Positions 48,837 to 58,294 of a stretch of 64,000 nt of DNA are shown piece by piece. The position numbers and the translations under genes are program-made. The notes beneath the pieces are model-generated. The model had not been told where the DNA came from. It was given only the letters and a program-made list of their open reading frames with translations, and ran no database searches. Positions within the stretch are counted from its first letter, which is position 1. Every line of letters begins with the position of its first letter. This DNA comes from JAMQPK01 sp035937795 (lineage in GTDB: Bacteria; Acidobacteriota; Vicinamibacteria; Vicinamibacterales; JAMQPK01), in NCBI GenBank assembly GCA_035937795.1, contig DASZHO010000121.1:1-64000 (forward strand), in the 5' to 3' direction.

Positions 48837-50912
48837 ATGGCATTGCGCTCGACCTCCGCTGGCTCGCACTCGACATCTATTACAGGGGTGATGCCTGGGC
48901 CGGCGCCGGCGGAAACATCAGCGGCGAATCCCGCGGCAGCGCGCAAATACCTGCTCGAGCGGGTCGACGAGGCCGAGGTCGTTCAAGTGTATGCCGACGG
49001 CTTCCAGGCGCTGCCGCCAAAGGAAAAGCAGCTGCTCTGGCACCTCTACCGGGCGGCTATTGCCGGCCGCGATATTTTTTACGACCAGCGATATGCGCAC
49101 AACCTCGACATGCGAGATGTGCTCGAGGCCATCCTCACTCATCCCGGCCCTGATAGCGATACGCTTGCCGAGATTCGGCGCTACACCAAGCTCTTCTGGC
49201 TCAACACAGGTCCTTACAACAATCTGACCGCGAGAAAGTTCGTCCTGGGGACGAAGCCGGAAGAGCTTGCGGCGATTGCGCACGCCGCCGAGGCCCGGGG
49301 CGCGAAATTCCCCACGCACAAGGGGGAGTCGCTGGATCAGCTTCTTGAGCGCCTGAAGCCGATGTTCTTCGATGCTGCCGTCGATCCGTTCGTCACCAGC
49401 AAAACGCCGGTGCCAGGGCAGGACATCCTCGAGGGCAGCGCCAACAATCTGTATGTCGGCGTCACGATGAAGGATCTCGAGGGCCGGAAGGACCACTACG
49501 AGCTGAACTCGCGGGTGGTCAGAAAGAACGGCGTGATCGAAGAAGAGGTATATCGCGTTGGCGGCCGCTACGACCCGCAGCTTCGCGATGTGGTTTCGCA
49601 TCTGCAGGCGGCCCTCCCGTTTGCGAGCGCGGCGATGGCGAAGGCGCTGCAGGCGCTCATCACGTGGTATCAGACGGGAGACCCGGCCGACCGGCGGCTG
49701 TACGACATCGCGTGGGTCGAGGACAGCGATCCTGTGGTCGATACGATCAACGGCTTCACCGAGGTGTATCTCGACGCGCGCGGCATGAAGGGCGCCTGGC
49801 AAGCGCTCGCGTACTACGTCAACCAGCGGAAGACGACGGCAATTCAAACGATCGCGGCGAATGCGCAGTGGTTCGAGGACCGCATGCCATGGGATCCGCA
49901 GTACCGCAAGCAGGGGGTTCAGGGGATTACGGCCAAGGCGGTCGACATCGTCATCGAGACGGGGGACTCGGGCCCGATCACGCCCATCGGGATCAATCTG
50001 CCCAACGATCAGACGATTCGCGAACGGTACGGCAGCAAGTCGGTGTCCCTGTCGAACATCTTCGAAGCCTACAGCGGCTCGATGGAGCCGGCGTTTTACA
50101 CGGAATTCGCGTACACGGCCCAGGAAGCGCGGCGCGCGCAGGATTGCGGCGCGTTCGTTCATGAGCTGACGACCGACCTGCACGAAGTGATCGGGCACGC
50201 GTCGGGTCAGGTGGCCGCCCGGTTGGACGGAAGCCCCCAATCGGCGCTCAGGGAGCAGTATTCGGCGCTCGAAGAAGCCAGGGCGGATCTCGTGGCCTTG
50301 TATTTCTTGCCCGATCCAAAGCTTGTCGACCTGGGCCTCGTTGCGGCCGGCGCGCAGGCTGAAATCGTGCAGGCCGAGTACGAAGCGTATTCGCGAAGGG
50401 CCCTCGTTCAGCTCCGCCGCGTGCGCCAAGGATCGCAGATTGAAGAAGACCACATGCGCAATCGGCAGATGATCGTGAACTGGCTGAGGCTTCACACAGA
50501 GGCGATCGAGTCGCGGAAGCGCGACGGGAAGACGTATTACGTGATGGTGGATGCCAGGGCGTTCAGAGACGGCGTCGGCCGGCTGCTGGCCGACGTTCAG
50601 CGGATCAAGTCGGAAGGGGACTACGCTGCGGCCAAACAGCTGTTCGAAACCTACGGCATCCACTTCGACCCGAAACTGCGCGACGAGATCGTGGCGCGCG
50701 TCGATGCGCTGAAGCTGCCGTCCTACACCGGGTTCGTTCAGCCGCGGCTGCAGGCGATCACCGGGGCGGACGGGAAGGTCGCCGATATCGAGATTTCGTA
50801 CCCGCAGGATCTCACCAGGCAGATGCTCGAGTATGCGGAGCTCACGCGGGCGACGCGCGAGCAATTCCGAACCTCCGAGATCGAGCCCGGCCGGCCCGTA
50901 ACCGGGCGGTGA
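48837..50912 (+). CDS. Dipeptidyl peptidase III-like metallopeptidase (M49)
   Basis: This protein of about 691 aa has the zinc motif HExxxH in LHEVIGHASGQ and the second ligand Glu in EEARADLVALYF, as in M49 (DPP III) enzymes. The family removes dipeptides from short oligopeptides, usually in the cytoplasm. I see no signal peptide after ATG 48837; an internal ATG at residue 19 is an alternative. It opens a compact plus-strand operon with the aminotransferase, malQ and pabBC. Opposite to it lies the S9 dipeptidyl peptidase, so two dipeptide-releasing enzymes share one divergent promoter zone. Confidence 0.85.
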   Translation: MALRSTSAGSHSTSITGVMPGPAPAETSAANPAAARKYLLERVDEAEVVQVYADGFQALPPKEKQLLWHLYRAAIAGRDIFYDQRYAHNLDMRDVLEAILTHPGPDSDTLAEIRRYTKLFWLNTGPYNNLTARKFVLGTKPEELAAIAHAAEARGAKFPTHKGESLDQLLERLKPMFFDAAVDPFVTSKTPVPGQDILEGSANNLYVGVTMKDLEGRKDHYELNSRVVRKNGVIEEEVYRVGGRYDPQLRDVVSHLQAALPFASAAMAKALQALITWYQTGDPADRRLYDIAWVEDSDPVVDTINGFTEVYLDARGMKGAWQALAYYVNQRKTTAIQTIAANAQWFEDRMPWDPQYRKQGVQGITAKAVDIVIETGDSGPITPIGINLPNDQTIRERYGSKSVSLSNIFEAYSGSMEPAFYTEFAYTAQEARRAQDCGAFVHELTTDLHEVIGHASGQVAARLDGSPQSALREQYSALEEARADLVALYFLPDPKLVDLGLVAAGAQAEIVQAEYEAYSRRALVQLRRVRQGSQIEEDHMRNRQMIVNWLRLHTEAIESRKRDGKTYYVMVDARAFRDGVGRLLADVQRIKSEGDYAAAKQLFETYGIHFDPKLRDEIVARVDALKLPSYTGFVQPRLQAITGADGKVADIEISYPQDLTRQMLEYAELTRATREQFRTSEIEPGRPVTGR

Positions 50913-52085
50913 TTGGTGTTCTCTTCCCGCCTGCGCCACGGCCCAGGACCGAATCGCCTTGCGCACGCGCTCGATCGGCGCCGCTCGGCCGGCCTGCCGA
51001 TTGTGGATCTGACCGAATCCAATCCCACCAGAGTGGGTTTTGTGTATCCGGATGCGCTGTTGGAGCCGCTGAGCCGGCCGCCCGCGCTCCGCTACGAGCC
51101 AAGGGCGCTCGGCATTCCCGAAGCGCGCCAGGCGATTGCCCTCGATTTCGCCCGGCGCGGCGTCCCTGTTCGAGCCGATCGGATCGTGGTGACCGCCAGC
51201 TCGAGCGAGGCGTATTCCCATTTGTTCAAGCTGCTCTGCGACCCCGGCGACGTCGTGCTCGCCCCGAGGCCGAGCTATCCGCTCGTCGAGCACCTCACGG
51301 CTCTCGACAACGTCGGCATCGATTTCTACAGCCTCGAGTTCCACGGCTGCTGGTCGGTGGACGTCGAGGCCATTGCGGGCGCGCTCGCGGCACGACGGGT
51401 GCGGGCGATTATTGTGGTCAGCCCGAATAATCCGACAGGCTCCGTACTGGCCCCGGCGGTCCTCGGACAACTGGCAAGCCTGGCGAACGAGCACGATGTG
51501 GCCTTGATCGTGGATGAGGTGTTCGCCGATTTCCCGATCGAAAATCGGGCCTTCACGAGCGCCCTCGTGCAGAGCGAGGCGCTGACCTTTGCGCTCGGGG
51601 GCTTATCGAAGACAGTGGGGCTGCCGCAGGTAAAATTGGGATGGATCGGAATCAACGGCCCGGACCAGGTCGTGAACGCGGCGCTCGAGAGACTCGAAAC
51701 CATTTGCGATACATATCTGTCAGTGTCGACGCCGGTGCAGCTCGCAGCGCAGCATCTGCTGGAGAATGGCGCATCGGTCCGAACGCAGATTCAGGAGCGT
51801 GTAGGCGGCAACTACGCGGCGCTGCGCCGAACTGCGGCTGCGCACCCTGCGTGCTCGGTGTTGCCGGCTGAGGCCGGCTGGTACGCGGTCGTACAGATCC
51901 CGGCGGTCAGACCCGAAGAAACTTTCGTGGTTGACCTTCTGGAGCGCACCGGACTTCTCGTACACCCTGGGTATTTTTTCGATTTCGAGCGCGAGGCCTT
52001 CCTGGTCCTGAGCCTCTTGCCCCAGTCTGCGACGTTTTCATCGGCCACCAGCCGGTTGTTCGCTGAAATCGAGCGGCAGTCGTGA
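50913..52085 (+). CDS. Class I PLP aminotransferase
   Basis: This 390-aa fold-type I aminotransferase has LTESNPTRVGF, ALRYEPRALGIPEARQAI, VTASSSEAYSHLFKLLCDPGD, VVSPNNPTGSVL, DEVFADF and the PLP-lysine in LGGLSKTVGLPQVKLGWI. It resembles aspartate/tyrosine-type or histidinol-phosphate-type aminotransferases, without a clear substrate. TTG 50913 immediately follows the DPP III stop; GTG 50916 is an alternative. The stop overlaps the malQ start. It may recycle amino acids freed by the peptidase. Confidence 0.83.
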   Translation: MVFSSRLRHGPGPNRLAHALDRRRSAGLPIVDLTESNPTRVGFVYPDALLEPLSRPPALRYEPRALGIPEARQAIALDFARRGVPVRADRIVVTASSSEAYSHLFKLLCDPGDVVLAPRPSYPLVEHLTALDNVGIDFYSLEFHGCWSVDVEAIAGALAARRVRAIIVVSPNNPTGSVLAPAVLGQLASLANEHDVALIVDEVFADFPIENRAFTSALVQSEALTFALGGLSKTVGLPQVKLGWIGINGPDQVVNAALERLETICDTYLSVSTPVQLAAQHLLENGASVRTQIQERVGGNYAALRRTAAAHPACSVLPAEAGWYAVVQIPAVRPEETFVVDLLERTGLLVHPGYFFDFEREAFLVLSLLPQSATFSSATSRLFAEIERQS

Positions 52086-53644
52086 ACCGACGCCACGCGC
52101 GGCGCGCGGGTATTTGTGTGCCGCTGTTTTCGCTCCGCTCGACCCGCAGCTGGGGCATCGGCGAAATCGGCGACATTCCCGAGGCTGTCGACTGGCTGCG
52201 CTCGGCGCATCAAGCCGTGCTCCAGATTCTGCCGTTGAACGAGCTGGCGCCAGGCGAATCGTCGCCGTATTCCGCGCTCAGCGCCATGGCGATCGATCCC
52301 CGGTACATCACGATCCCGGACCTGAACGAGGCCACCGGCCTGGAAGCCCTTTGGGCGGACGAGATCGAGGCCGTGCGCCGGGCACCGCGCGTTCGGTATC
52401 AGCAGGTGGATGATCTCAAGCATCGCGCGCTGAAAGTATGCTTCGACAGGTTCTGGAACATCGAGTGGCTTCGAGGCACGCCGCGCGGCGACTCCTTTCG
52501 CCGTTACATGGTCGACGAAGGTTGGTGGTTGGACGAGTACAGCCTGTATCGCGCGCTGCGCGCGCGCGCCGGCGAAAAGGCGTGGACCGAGTGGGACGCC
52601 GCCCTCCGGGATCGTGAACCATCGGCGATGGCAGCCGTCCGCGAGCAATTGTCGCGAGAAATTCTGTTTTATCAGTACGTCCAGTGGGTCGCCGCTGAGC
52701 AGTGGCAGGTTGCGCGCAAGAGCACCAGGAGCGTGGAGATTATCGGTGATTTCCCATTCATGGTGACGCTCGATAGCGCCGACGTCTGGAGCCGCCGCCA
52801 CGAGTTCATCCTCGACGCATCGGTCGGCACCCCGCCGGACGCGTTCAGCGACACGGGGCAGCAATGGGGCCTGCCGCCGTATAACTGGGACGAGGCGAGA
52901 AAGACCCATTTCGAGTGGCTGCGGATGCGCGCCCGCCGTCTTGCAGATCTCTATGACGGTTTTCGCGTCGATCACCTCGTCGGCTTCTATCGAACGTACG
53001 TCCGGCCCCTCGATGGCCGCCCCGCGTATTTTTCGCCTGCGTCCGAAGACGAGCAGCGCGCGCTCGGCGAGGAGGTGATGGCCGTCGTGATGAGCTCGGG
53101 CGCCGACGTCAGCGTGGAGGATTTGGGAACGGTCCCTCCTTTCGTGCGCGCATCGGTTGCACGGCTGGGTCTGGCCGGATACCGCGTTTTTCGATGGGAA
53201 CGAGGCGATCCGGCGACGTACCCGCCGATTTCGATTGCGATGACCGGAACTCACGACACCGACCCGCTCGCGGTCTGGTGGGAGTCGCTTACGCCTGAGG
53301 AGCGAAGGCTTGTCGCCGAAATGCCGAGCGTCCGCGCCGCCCATCCCGAGGGCGCGGTCGGCCTTGCGTCTCCTGTTTTCGACGCCTCGATTCGCGACGC
53401 GATTCTGACGGCCATGCACCGGGCCGGCTCGGTCCTCGTGCTGCTGCCTGTTCAGGATGTCTTCGGCTGGCGCGATCGCATCAATCGTCCGGCGACGGTC
53501 GGCGAGTGGAACTGGACCTACGTATTGCCCTGGCCGGTCGACCGGATGGACGAACAAGCGGAAGCGGCCGAGGCCGCCGAGCGGCTCAGGGAATTGAGCG
53601 ACCGCGCGGGACGCTGGAACGGTGTCGAAAGCCCCGTGCCATGA
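52082..53644 (+). CDS. malQ: 4-alpha-glucanotransferase (GH77)
   Basis: This 520-aa amylomaltase transfers alpha-1,4-glucan chains. It has the N-terminal GH77 start AGICVPLFSLRSTRSWGIGEIGD, GDFPFMVTLDSADVWSRR and FRVDHLVGFYRTYVRP (nucleophile Asp). SVEDLGTVPPFVRASV holds the acid/base Glu, and MTGTHDTDPLAVWW the transition-state Asp. GTG 52082 overlaps the aminotransferase stop, and its own stop overlaps the pabBC ATG (ATGA). No other glycogen gene is near. Coupling to folate and peptide genes is unusual. Confidence 0.93.
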   Translation: MNRRHARRAGICVPLFSLRSTRSWGIGEIGDIPEAVDWLRSAHQAVLQILPLNELAPGESSPYSALSAMAIDPRYITIPDLNEATGLEALWADEIEAVRRAPRVRYQQVDDLKHRALKVCFDRFWNIEWLRGTPRGDSFRRYMVDEGWWLDEYSLYRALRARAGEKAWTEWDAALRDREPSAMAAVREQLSREILFYQYVQWVAAEQWQVARKSTRSVEIIGDFPFMVTLDSADVWSRRHEFILDASVGTPPDAFSDTGQQWGLPPYNWDEARKTHFEWLRMRARRLADLYDGFRVDHLVGFYRTYVRPLDGRPAYFSPASEDEQRALGEEVMAVVMSSGADVSVEDLGTVPPFVRASVARLGLAGYRVFRWERGDPATYPPISIAMTGTHDTDPLAVWWESLTPEERRLVAEMPSVRAAHPEGAVGLASPVFDASIRDAILTAMHRAGSVLVLLPVQDVFGWRDRINRPATVGEWNWTYVLPWPVDRMDEQAEAAEAAERLRELSDRAGRWNGVESPVP

Positions 53645-55413
53645 GAGCCGTTCTGCGAGACGCCGCGTCGGGAAAATGGCGGCTGTTCGAGCGCCCATGC
53701 GAATTGGTCGTGGCGCGCGACGTTCACGAGGTGGTCCCGGCGCTGCAGAAGATCGAGGCTGAGTGCGCCAAAGGCGTCTACGCTGCGGGATTCATTGCCT
53801 ACGAGGCGGCGCCGGCGTTCGATTCCGCGCTTCGGACGAAGGCCGACGGTACGTTTCCGCTGCTGTGGTTTGGTCTTTACGACGGCTTCCATGACTTGCC
53901 CGGCGAGACCGTCGACGAATCGGCCGGGGCCGCGCGCGAGGTTCACGGTACAGAAGACTGGGCGCCGTCGATCGACGCCTCGCGATATGCCTTCATCTTC
54001 GGTCGGCTTCAGGATCTCATCCGAAGGGGCGAGACGTATCAGGTCAACTTCACCTATCGCCTGAAGTCACGGATGCCCACGAGTCCGTGGGCGCTGTTTC
54101 AACGTCTCGTGGCCGCGCAGGAGCCGGGGTTTGGCGCCTACCTTCACGCCGGCGAGTGGATTGTGTGCAGTGCGTCGCCGGAGCTGTTTTTCGCGAAAGA
54201 AGGCGCCTCGATCTACTCGAAGCCGATGAAGGGTACCGCCCCGCGAGGTTTGTGGTACGAGGACGATGTGGCGCAGGCGGAGGGGTTGAGCCAATCGGAG
54301 AAGGAACGCGCCGAAAACGTGATGATCGTCGACATGGTTCGCAACGATCTTGGCCGCATCGCGCGGAAGGGCACCGTGCGCGTGTCGAGGTTGTTCGACC
54401 TGGAGCGATACCCGGCCATGTGGCAGATGACGTCGACGGTGAGTGCCGAGACGGATGCCGCCTTGACCGAAGTGATGGCGGCGCTTTTTCCCCCGGCGTC
54501 CATCACCGGAACGCCGAAAGCGAGCACGATGGCCATCATCGCCGAGCTCGAGTGTTCGCCAAGACGCATCTACACAGGCACGATCGGATTCATTGACCCG
54601 GGTGGGCGCGCGCAGTTCAACGTCGCCATCCGTACCGCGCTCATCAATCGCAAGACCGGCGAAGCCGAGTACGGCGCCGGCGGCGGCATCGTCGCCGATT
54701 CGAACGTGGACCGGGAAATGGCCGAGGCGCGGCTCAAGTCCAAGGTGCTCGGCGCGAGGCGGCCGGCCTTCGATCTGCTCGAAACGATGCTCTGGACTCC
54801 TGAGGCAGGCTATCTTCTGCTGGAGCTTCACCTGAAGCGGCTCATCCAGTCCGCGGAGTACTTCAACTTTCACCTTTCTCTTCAAAGCGTCCGGCAACAG
54901 CTGGCCGAGCTGGCCGATACCTTCAACGGCACGCCGCGTCGAGTGAGGATGGTCGTGTCAAAGGGCGGGGCAGTCCAGTTGACGGCGACGCACCAGACGC
55001 CGGACGCCGGGAAATTTGCCGACGTGGCCCTGGCCGCCGAACCCATTGACTCGCGCGATCCGTTTCTCTATCACAAGACGACCAATCGCGAGGCTTATCA
55101 GCACGCCCTCGCGTCCAGGCCGGGAGCGGACGACGTGCTTCTGTTCAACGAGAAGAACCAGGTGACCGAATCAACCATCGCCAATCTCGTGTTCGAGCTC
55201 GAGCTCGAGGGCCGGTTGTTTACCCCGCCGATCGAGTGCGGGCTATTGGCCGGCACGGCGCGGGCGCAGCTGCTGAATGAGGGCAGAATCGGCGAGCGAA
55301 CCATCAAAGTCGACGAGCTTGCGATGGCCCCCCGGCTCTACCTGCTGAACTCCGTGCGTGGAATGCAGGCGGTTTCGCTTACAAAATTGGTCCGCGCTGT
55401 CACACCCTTGTAA
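53641..55413 (+). CDS. pabBC: Fused aminodeoxychorismate synthase component I and lyase (PabB-PabC)
   Basis: This 590-aa bifunctional enzyme makes p-aminobenzoate for folate. The PabB part (about 1-375) has MKGTAPRG, ENVMIVDMVRNDLGRIA, PAMWQMTSTVSA, FPPASITGTPKASTM and YTGTIGFI. The PabC part (about 380-590) is a fold-type IV PLP lyase: LLETMLWTPEAGYLLLELHLKRL, DVLLFNEKNQVTESTIANLVFEL and PIECGLLAGTARAQLL. The Lys of YHKTTNR would be the PLP site. PabA (glutaminase) is not in the window. ATG 53641 overlaps the malQ stop; the longer frame is antisense-like padding. Confidence 0.93.
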   Translation: MRAVLRDAASGKWRLFERPCELVVARDVHEVVPALQKIEAECAKGVYAAGFIAYEAAPAFDSALRTKADGTFPLLWFGLYDGFHDLPGETVDESAGAAREVHGTEDWAPSIDASRYAFIFGRLQDLIRRGETYQVNFTYRLKSRMPTSPWALFQRLVAAQEPGFGAYLHAGEWIVCSASPELFFAKEGASIYSKPMKGTAPRGLWYEDDVAQAEGLSQSEKERAENVMIVDMVRNDLGRIARKGTVRVSRLFDLERYPAMWQMTSTVSAETDAALTEVMAALFPPASITGTPKASTMAIIAELECSPRRIYTGTIGFIDPGGRAQFNVAIRTALINRKTGEAEYGAGGGIVADSNVDREMAEARLKSKVLGARRPAFDLLETMLWTPEAGYLLLELHLKRLIQSAEYFNFHLSLQSVRQQLAELADTFNGTPRRVRMVVSKGGAVQLTATHQTPDAGKFADVALAAEPIDSRDPFLYHKTTNREAYQHALASRPGADDVLLFNEKNQVTESTIANLVFELELEGRLFTPPIECGLLAGTARAQLLNEGRIGERTIKVDELAMAPRLYLLNSVRGMQAVSLTKLVRAVTPL

Positions 55414-55508
55414 GCAGCCGTTCGGCGTCGAACGAGCGAAACCGGGCATTTTCAGGCGAAATCGCGCACGGTTTCCGGCCATCGGCCTGGCATGGATCCC
55501 GCTGAAGG

Positions 55509-56978
55509 ATGGGAATGCAAGGTTCCCCCTCGACCAAGGCCGCCTCACCCGAAGAGGTACTCTTTCGCGACGGATTCGGCGATCGCGTGCTGGTTCGCGA
55601 TGACGCCGGAATGCCGCTCGAATCGCTGCTGCTGCGCGCCGATTTGTCGGCGGTTCCGTCATTCGAGTTTGCCTTGAACGAACGGATGAAGCAGCTCGAG
55701 GGATTCGACCATCCGTCGTTCCTGCGCGTGAGAGGCGTGGTCCGCGCGCCGGGGCCGCTGCCGCGCGTGAGCATCCTGTCCGACTATTTGCCGGGAGTCC
55801 GGCTCACCGAAGTGCTGACCGCGATGGAACACCAGGGTGCCCCGCGGGTGGCGGGCGCTCCGCTCTTCCTGATTCAAGAGATTCTCGCCGCCGTTGCCGC
55901 GCTCCATCGCGAGAACGGCGACGTTTCGCACGGCGCGCTGGCGCCCGATCGCGTGGTGATCGCCGACGGCAAGGTTCGCATTACCGACTACATCCTTGGC
56001 TCTGCCCTTCAGCAGGCGCGATTCTCATCCGAGCGCTATTGGAAGGAGCTTCGCGTCGCGGTGCCGGCGTCGGCCGGAGCCGCGCGTTTCGACAAGCGGC
56101 TCGATGTGGCGCAGGTTGGCACAATCGCGCTCGCGCTGTTCGCGGGGCGTTCGCTGCGCGACGACGAGGCCATGGGAGGCCTCGAACCGTTGCTGATGAG
56201 CCTGGCGCTGGCTCAGCCGCTGCAGACCTGGCTGCTGCGCACTCTTCACATGGATCCGCGGCGCGCGTATGTGAGCGCCGCCGAAGCGGGAGCCGGGCTC
56301 GAAGCGGCCATGGCCGAAGCGGGTGTCACCCCCTCGCCGTTGGAGCTTCGCGCGCTTGGCGTGCGGCGGGTCACTGCGGCGGCTACGGCTCGCCCGTCGG
56401 GCAAGGCGGCGGCGATTGTTCCGGCGAACAAGGCCGATGGCCGTCAGCCGGCCAAACAGGATCGTTGGCGCCAGAATACGGCTGCGCACACTCAAACGAT
56501 GTATGTGCCCGGTACGTCTGTGCCGGCCTTTGTCATTCCCACCCGTTTCAGCAAAGCGATGAAAAGCGTCGTGACGCTGGGCGTGGTTGGCGCGGCCATC
56601 GCCGTCGCGTTCACGGGGGCTCAATACGTTCCCGTGCCGGCGTCGATGTTCACCCGCACCGGTACGCTCGTCATCGAATCCAAGCCGCAAGGAGTGCCGT
56701 TGACGGTCGACGGCGAGCCTCAAGGTGTGACCCCGGTGACGCTTCAGCTCCAAAGCGGCCGTCACGAAGTGGAACTGCACGGCGGCGGGAAGCCGCGCAT
56801 CTTCAACGTATTTGTGTCGAGAGGCGCCCACATTTCGCAATTCATCGAAATGCCGGCGCGCGGAAGAGACTCGCAACCGTCCACTCGCGCACCGGTTTTT
56901 GCTGAACCGGCTCCCGCCGAACTGACCGCCGTAGAACCGGCAGCGGCTGCTGTCGAAACAGTGCCCGTCGCACCGTAG
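55509..56978 (+). CDS. Pseudokinase with transmembrane segment and PEGA domain
   Basis: This 489-aa protein has a degraded Ser/Thr-kinase fold (about 20-265). The HRDLKPxN loop has become HGALAPDRVVI, DFG has become DYILG, and the ATP-binding Lys and Gly-rich loop are not recognisable. A linker (about 270-345), one membrane helix (about 357-376: VVTLGVVGAAIAVAFTGAQY) and an extracytoplasmic PEGA domain follow (GTLVIESKPQGVPLTVDGEPQGVTP). PEGA binds surface layers or cell wall. Such architectures are widespread as active kinases; loss of catalytic residues suggests a scaffold or allosteric partner. It follows pabBC by 95 bases and may be in the same operon. Confidence 0.85.
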   Translation: MGMQGSPSTKAASPEEVLFRDGFGDRVLVRDDAGMPLESLLLRADLSAVPSFEFALNERMKQLEGFDHPSFLRVRGVVRAPGPLPRVSILSDYLPGVRLTEVLTAMEHQGAPRVAGAPLFLIQEILAAVAALHRENGDVSHGALAPDRVVIADGKVRITDYILGSALQQARFSSERYWKELRVAVPASAGAARFDKRLDVAQVGTIALALFAGRSLRDDEAMGGLEPLLMSLALAQPLQTWLLRTLHMDPRRAYVSAAEAGAGLEAAMAEAGVTPSPLELRALGVRRVTAAATARPSGKAAAIVPANKADGRQPAKQDRWRQNTAAHTQTMYVPGTSVPAFVIPTRFSKAMKSVVTLGVVGAAIAVAFTGAQYVPVPASMFTRTGTLVIESKPQGVPLTVDGEPQGVTPVTLQLQSGRHEVELHGGGKPRIFNVFVSRGAHISQFIEMPARGRDSQPSTRAPVFAEPAPAELTAVEPAAAAVETVPVAP

Positions 56979-56999
56979 TAACCTCGGAACCCACAACGA

Positions 57000-57041
57000 C
57001 GCTGAACCGCTGAAAGCTCGTCCGCTGACAGCTGACCGCCG
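57000..57041. repeat. GC-rich heptad repeat ahead of the DUF1015 gene
   Basis: Units ACCGCTG, AAAGCTC, GTCCGCTG (8), ACAGCTG and ACCGCCG share the 7-base period. The block lies between the pseudokinase stop and the -10 box at 57053. Confidence 0.55.
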
Positions 57042-57052
57042 AATCTTAGACC

Positions 57053-57058
57053 TATAAT
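57053..57058 (+). promoter_or_regulatory. Consensus -10 box giving a near-leaderless DUF1015 mRNA
   Basis: A perfect TATAAT ends 9 bases before the GTG at 57068. Initiation about 7 bases downstream would give a leader of 2-3 bases. A -35 box is not clear (CTGACA at 57025 or CTGACC at 57032, spacing not ideal). Confidence 0.55.
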
Positions 57059-57067
57059 GTAAGGTTC

Positions 57068-58291
57068 GTGGCCATCGTCCGTCCCTTCCGTGCGATCCGT
57101 CCCACGCCCGACAATGCTGGCCGCGTCGCTGCCGTCCCCTACGACGTTGTCGATACCGAAGAAGCGCGCGCGCTTGCGGCCGGCAATCCTCTGAGCTTCC
57201 TGCACGTCTCGCGTGCGGAAATCGATTTTCCGCCGGGAGCCGATCCGCATACGGACAAGGTGTATCACCGTGCCGCGGAGCGTTACAGGCAGCTCAAACT
57301 TGACGCGCCGCTGGTTCAGGAGGACGCGCCATCGTTGTATCTCTACCGCCTGGGGGCGGATGGCCACAGCCAGACGGGCATTGCCGCTTGTTATTCGCTG
57401 GACGACTACGACCGCGACGTCATCAAGAAGCACGAACGGACGCGGCGGGACAAGGAAGACGACAGAACGCGGCACATGGTGGAGTTGAGCGCCCAGACGG
57501 GCCCGGTGTTTCTCATCTTCAGACCGCTGCCGGTGGTCGATGCCGTCACGAAACGCGCGACAGCCGGAGAACCGCTGTTCGATTTCACCGCCATCGATGG
57601 CGTCGAGCACACGATTTGGCGGCTGGCGGATGCCGATGCGAACGCCCTCGTTCGAGCCTTCGCAGAGGTCGGCGCGTTATACATCGCCGATGGCCATCAT
57701 CGGGCTGCAAGCGCGGCGCGCGCGCGCCAGCATCTGGCGGGCTCGAGTGAGGCGAATTTCTTTCTCGCCGTTGCGTTTCCGTCGAATCAGGTGCGGATTC
57801 TTCCGTACAATCGAGTCGTGCGCGATCTCAACGGGCACATCCCTGAGGGGTTTCTCGGGGAGCTTGCCAGGCGAGGCTTTGTCGTGAAAAAAGGGCCACC
57901 CACTCCCGGGCAAAAAGGCGAGGTCTCGATGTATGTTGGGGGGGCGTGGTACTTCCTGGATTTGGAAGGGGCCCCGCCAGCGGAGCGCCAAGCGGGTGGG
58001 CCCCCGCGAGTGATATTGGACTGTAGTGTTCTGCAGGAACGCGTGCTTGGCCCGGTGTTGGCCATCGGCGATATTCGAACCGATCCACGAATCGATTTCG
58101 TCGGAGGGGCGAGAGGAACCAACGCCCTCGAACAGCTCGTCGACAGCGGCAAGGCCGCGGTGGCTTTTTCGATGTACCCGGTCAGCGTGGACGAGTTGAT
58201 GGCGGTGTCCGACGCCGGCTCGATCATGCCACCCAAGTCCACCTGGTTCGAACCGAAATTGCGCGACGGACTATTGATACACGAGATCTGA
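57068..58291 (+). CDS. DUF1015-family protein
   Basis: This 407-aa protein begins IVRPFRAIRPTPDNAGRVAAVPYDVVD, the family hallmark, and carries YLYRLGADGHSQTGIAACYSLDDYDRDVIKKHERTR-type motifs and IADGHHRAASAARA. DUF1015 proteins are often encoded beside serA or serC; the DGHHR motif recalls the DGxHR-like signature of ParB/SerK-type serine kinases, which is suggestive only. Here serC follows by 3 bases. The start is GTG 57068, directly after a -10 box. A non-conserved insertion (APPAERQAGGPPR) sits near residue 305. Confidence 0.85.
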   Translation: MAIVRPFRAIRPTPDNAGRVAAVPYDVVDTEEARALAAGNPLSFLHVSRAEIDFPPGADPHTDKVYHRAAERYRQLKLDAPLVQEDAPSLYLYRLGADGHSQTGIAACYSLDDYDRDVIKKHERTRRDKEDDRTRHMVELSAQTGPVFLIFRPLPVVDAVTKRATAGEPLFDFTAIDGVEHTIWRLADADANALVRAFAEVGALYIADGHHRAASAARARQHLAGSSEANFFLAVAFPSNQVRILPYNRVVRDLNGHIPEGFLGELARRGFVVKKGPPTPGQKGEVSMYVGGAWYFLDLEGAPPAERQAGGPPRVILDCSVLQERVLGPVLAIGDIRTDPRIDFVGGARGTNALEQLVDSGKAAVAFSMYPVSVDELMAVSDAGSIMPPKSTWFEPKLRDGLLIHEI

Positions 58292-58294
58292 CCT

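Noticed and set aside
48918..51494. 858-residue minus-strand ORF opposite the DPP III-like gene
   Set aside because: This is a typical high-GC antisense shadow; the plus strand carries conserved M49 and aminotransferase motifs.
51812..53698. 628-residue minus-strand ORF opposite malQ
   Set aside because: It is an antisense shadow; the plus strand has all GH77 motifs.
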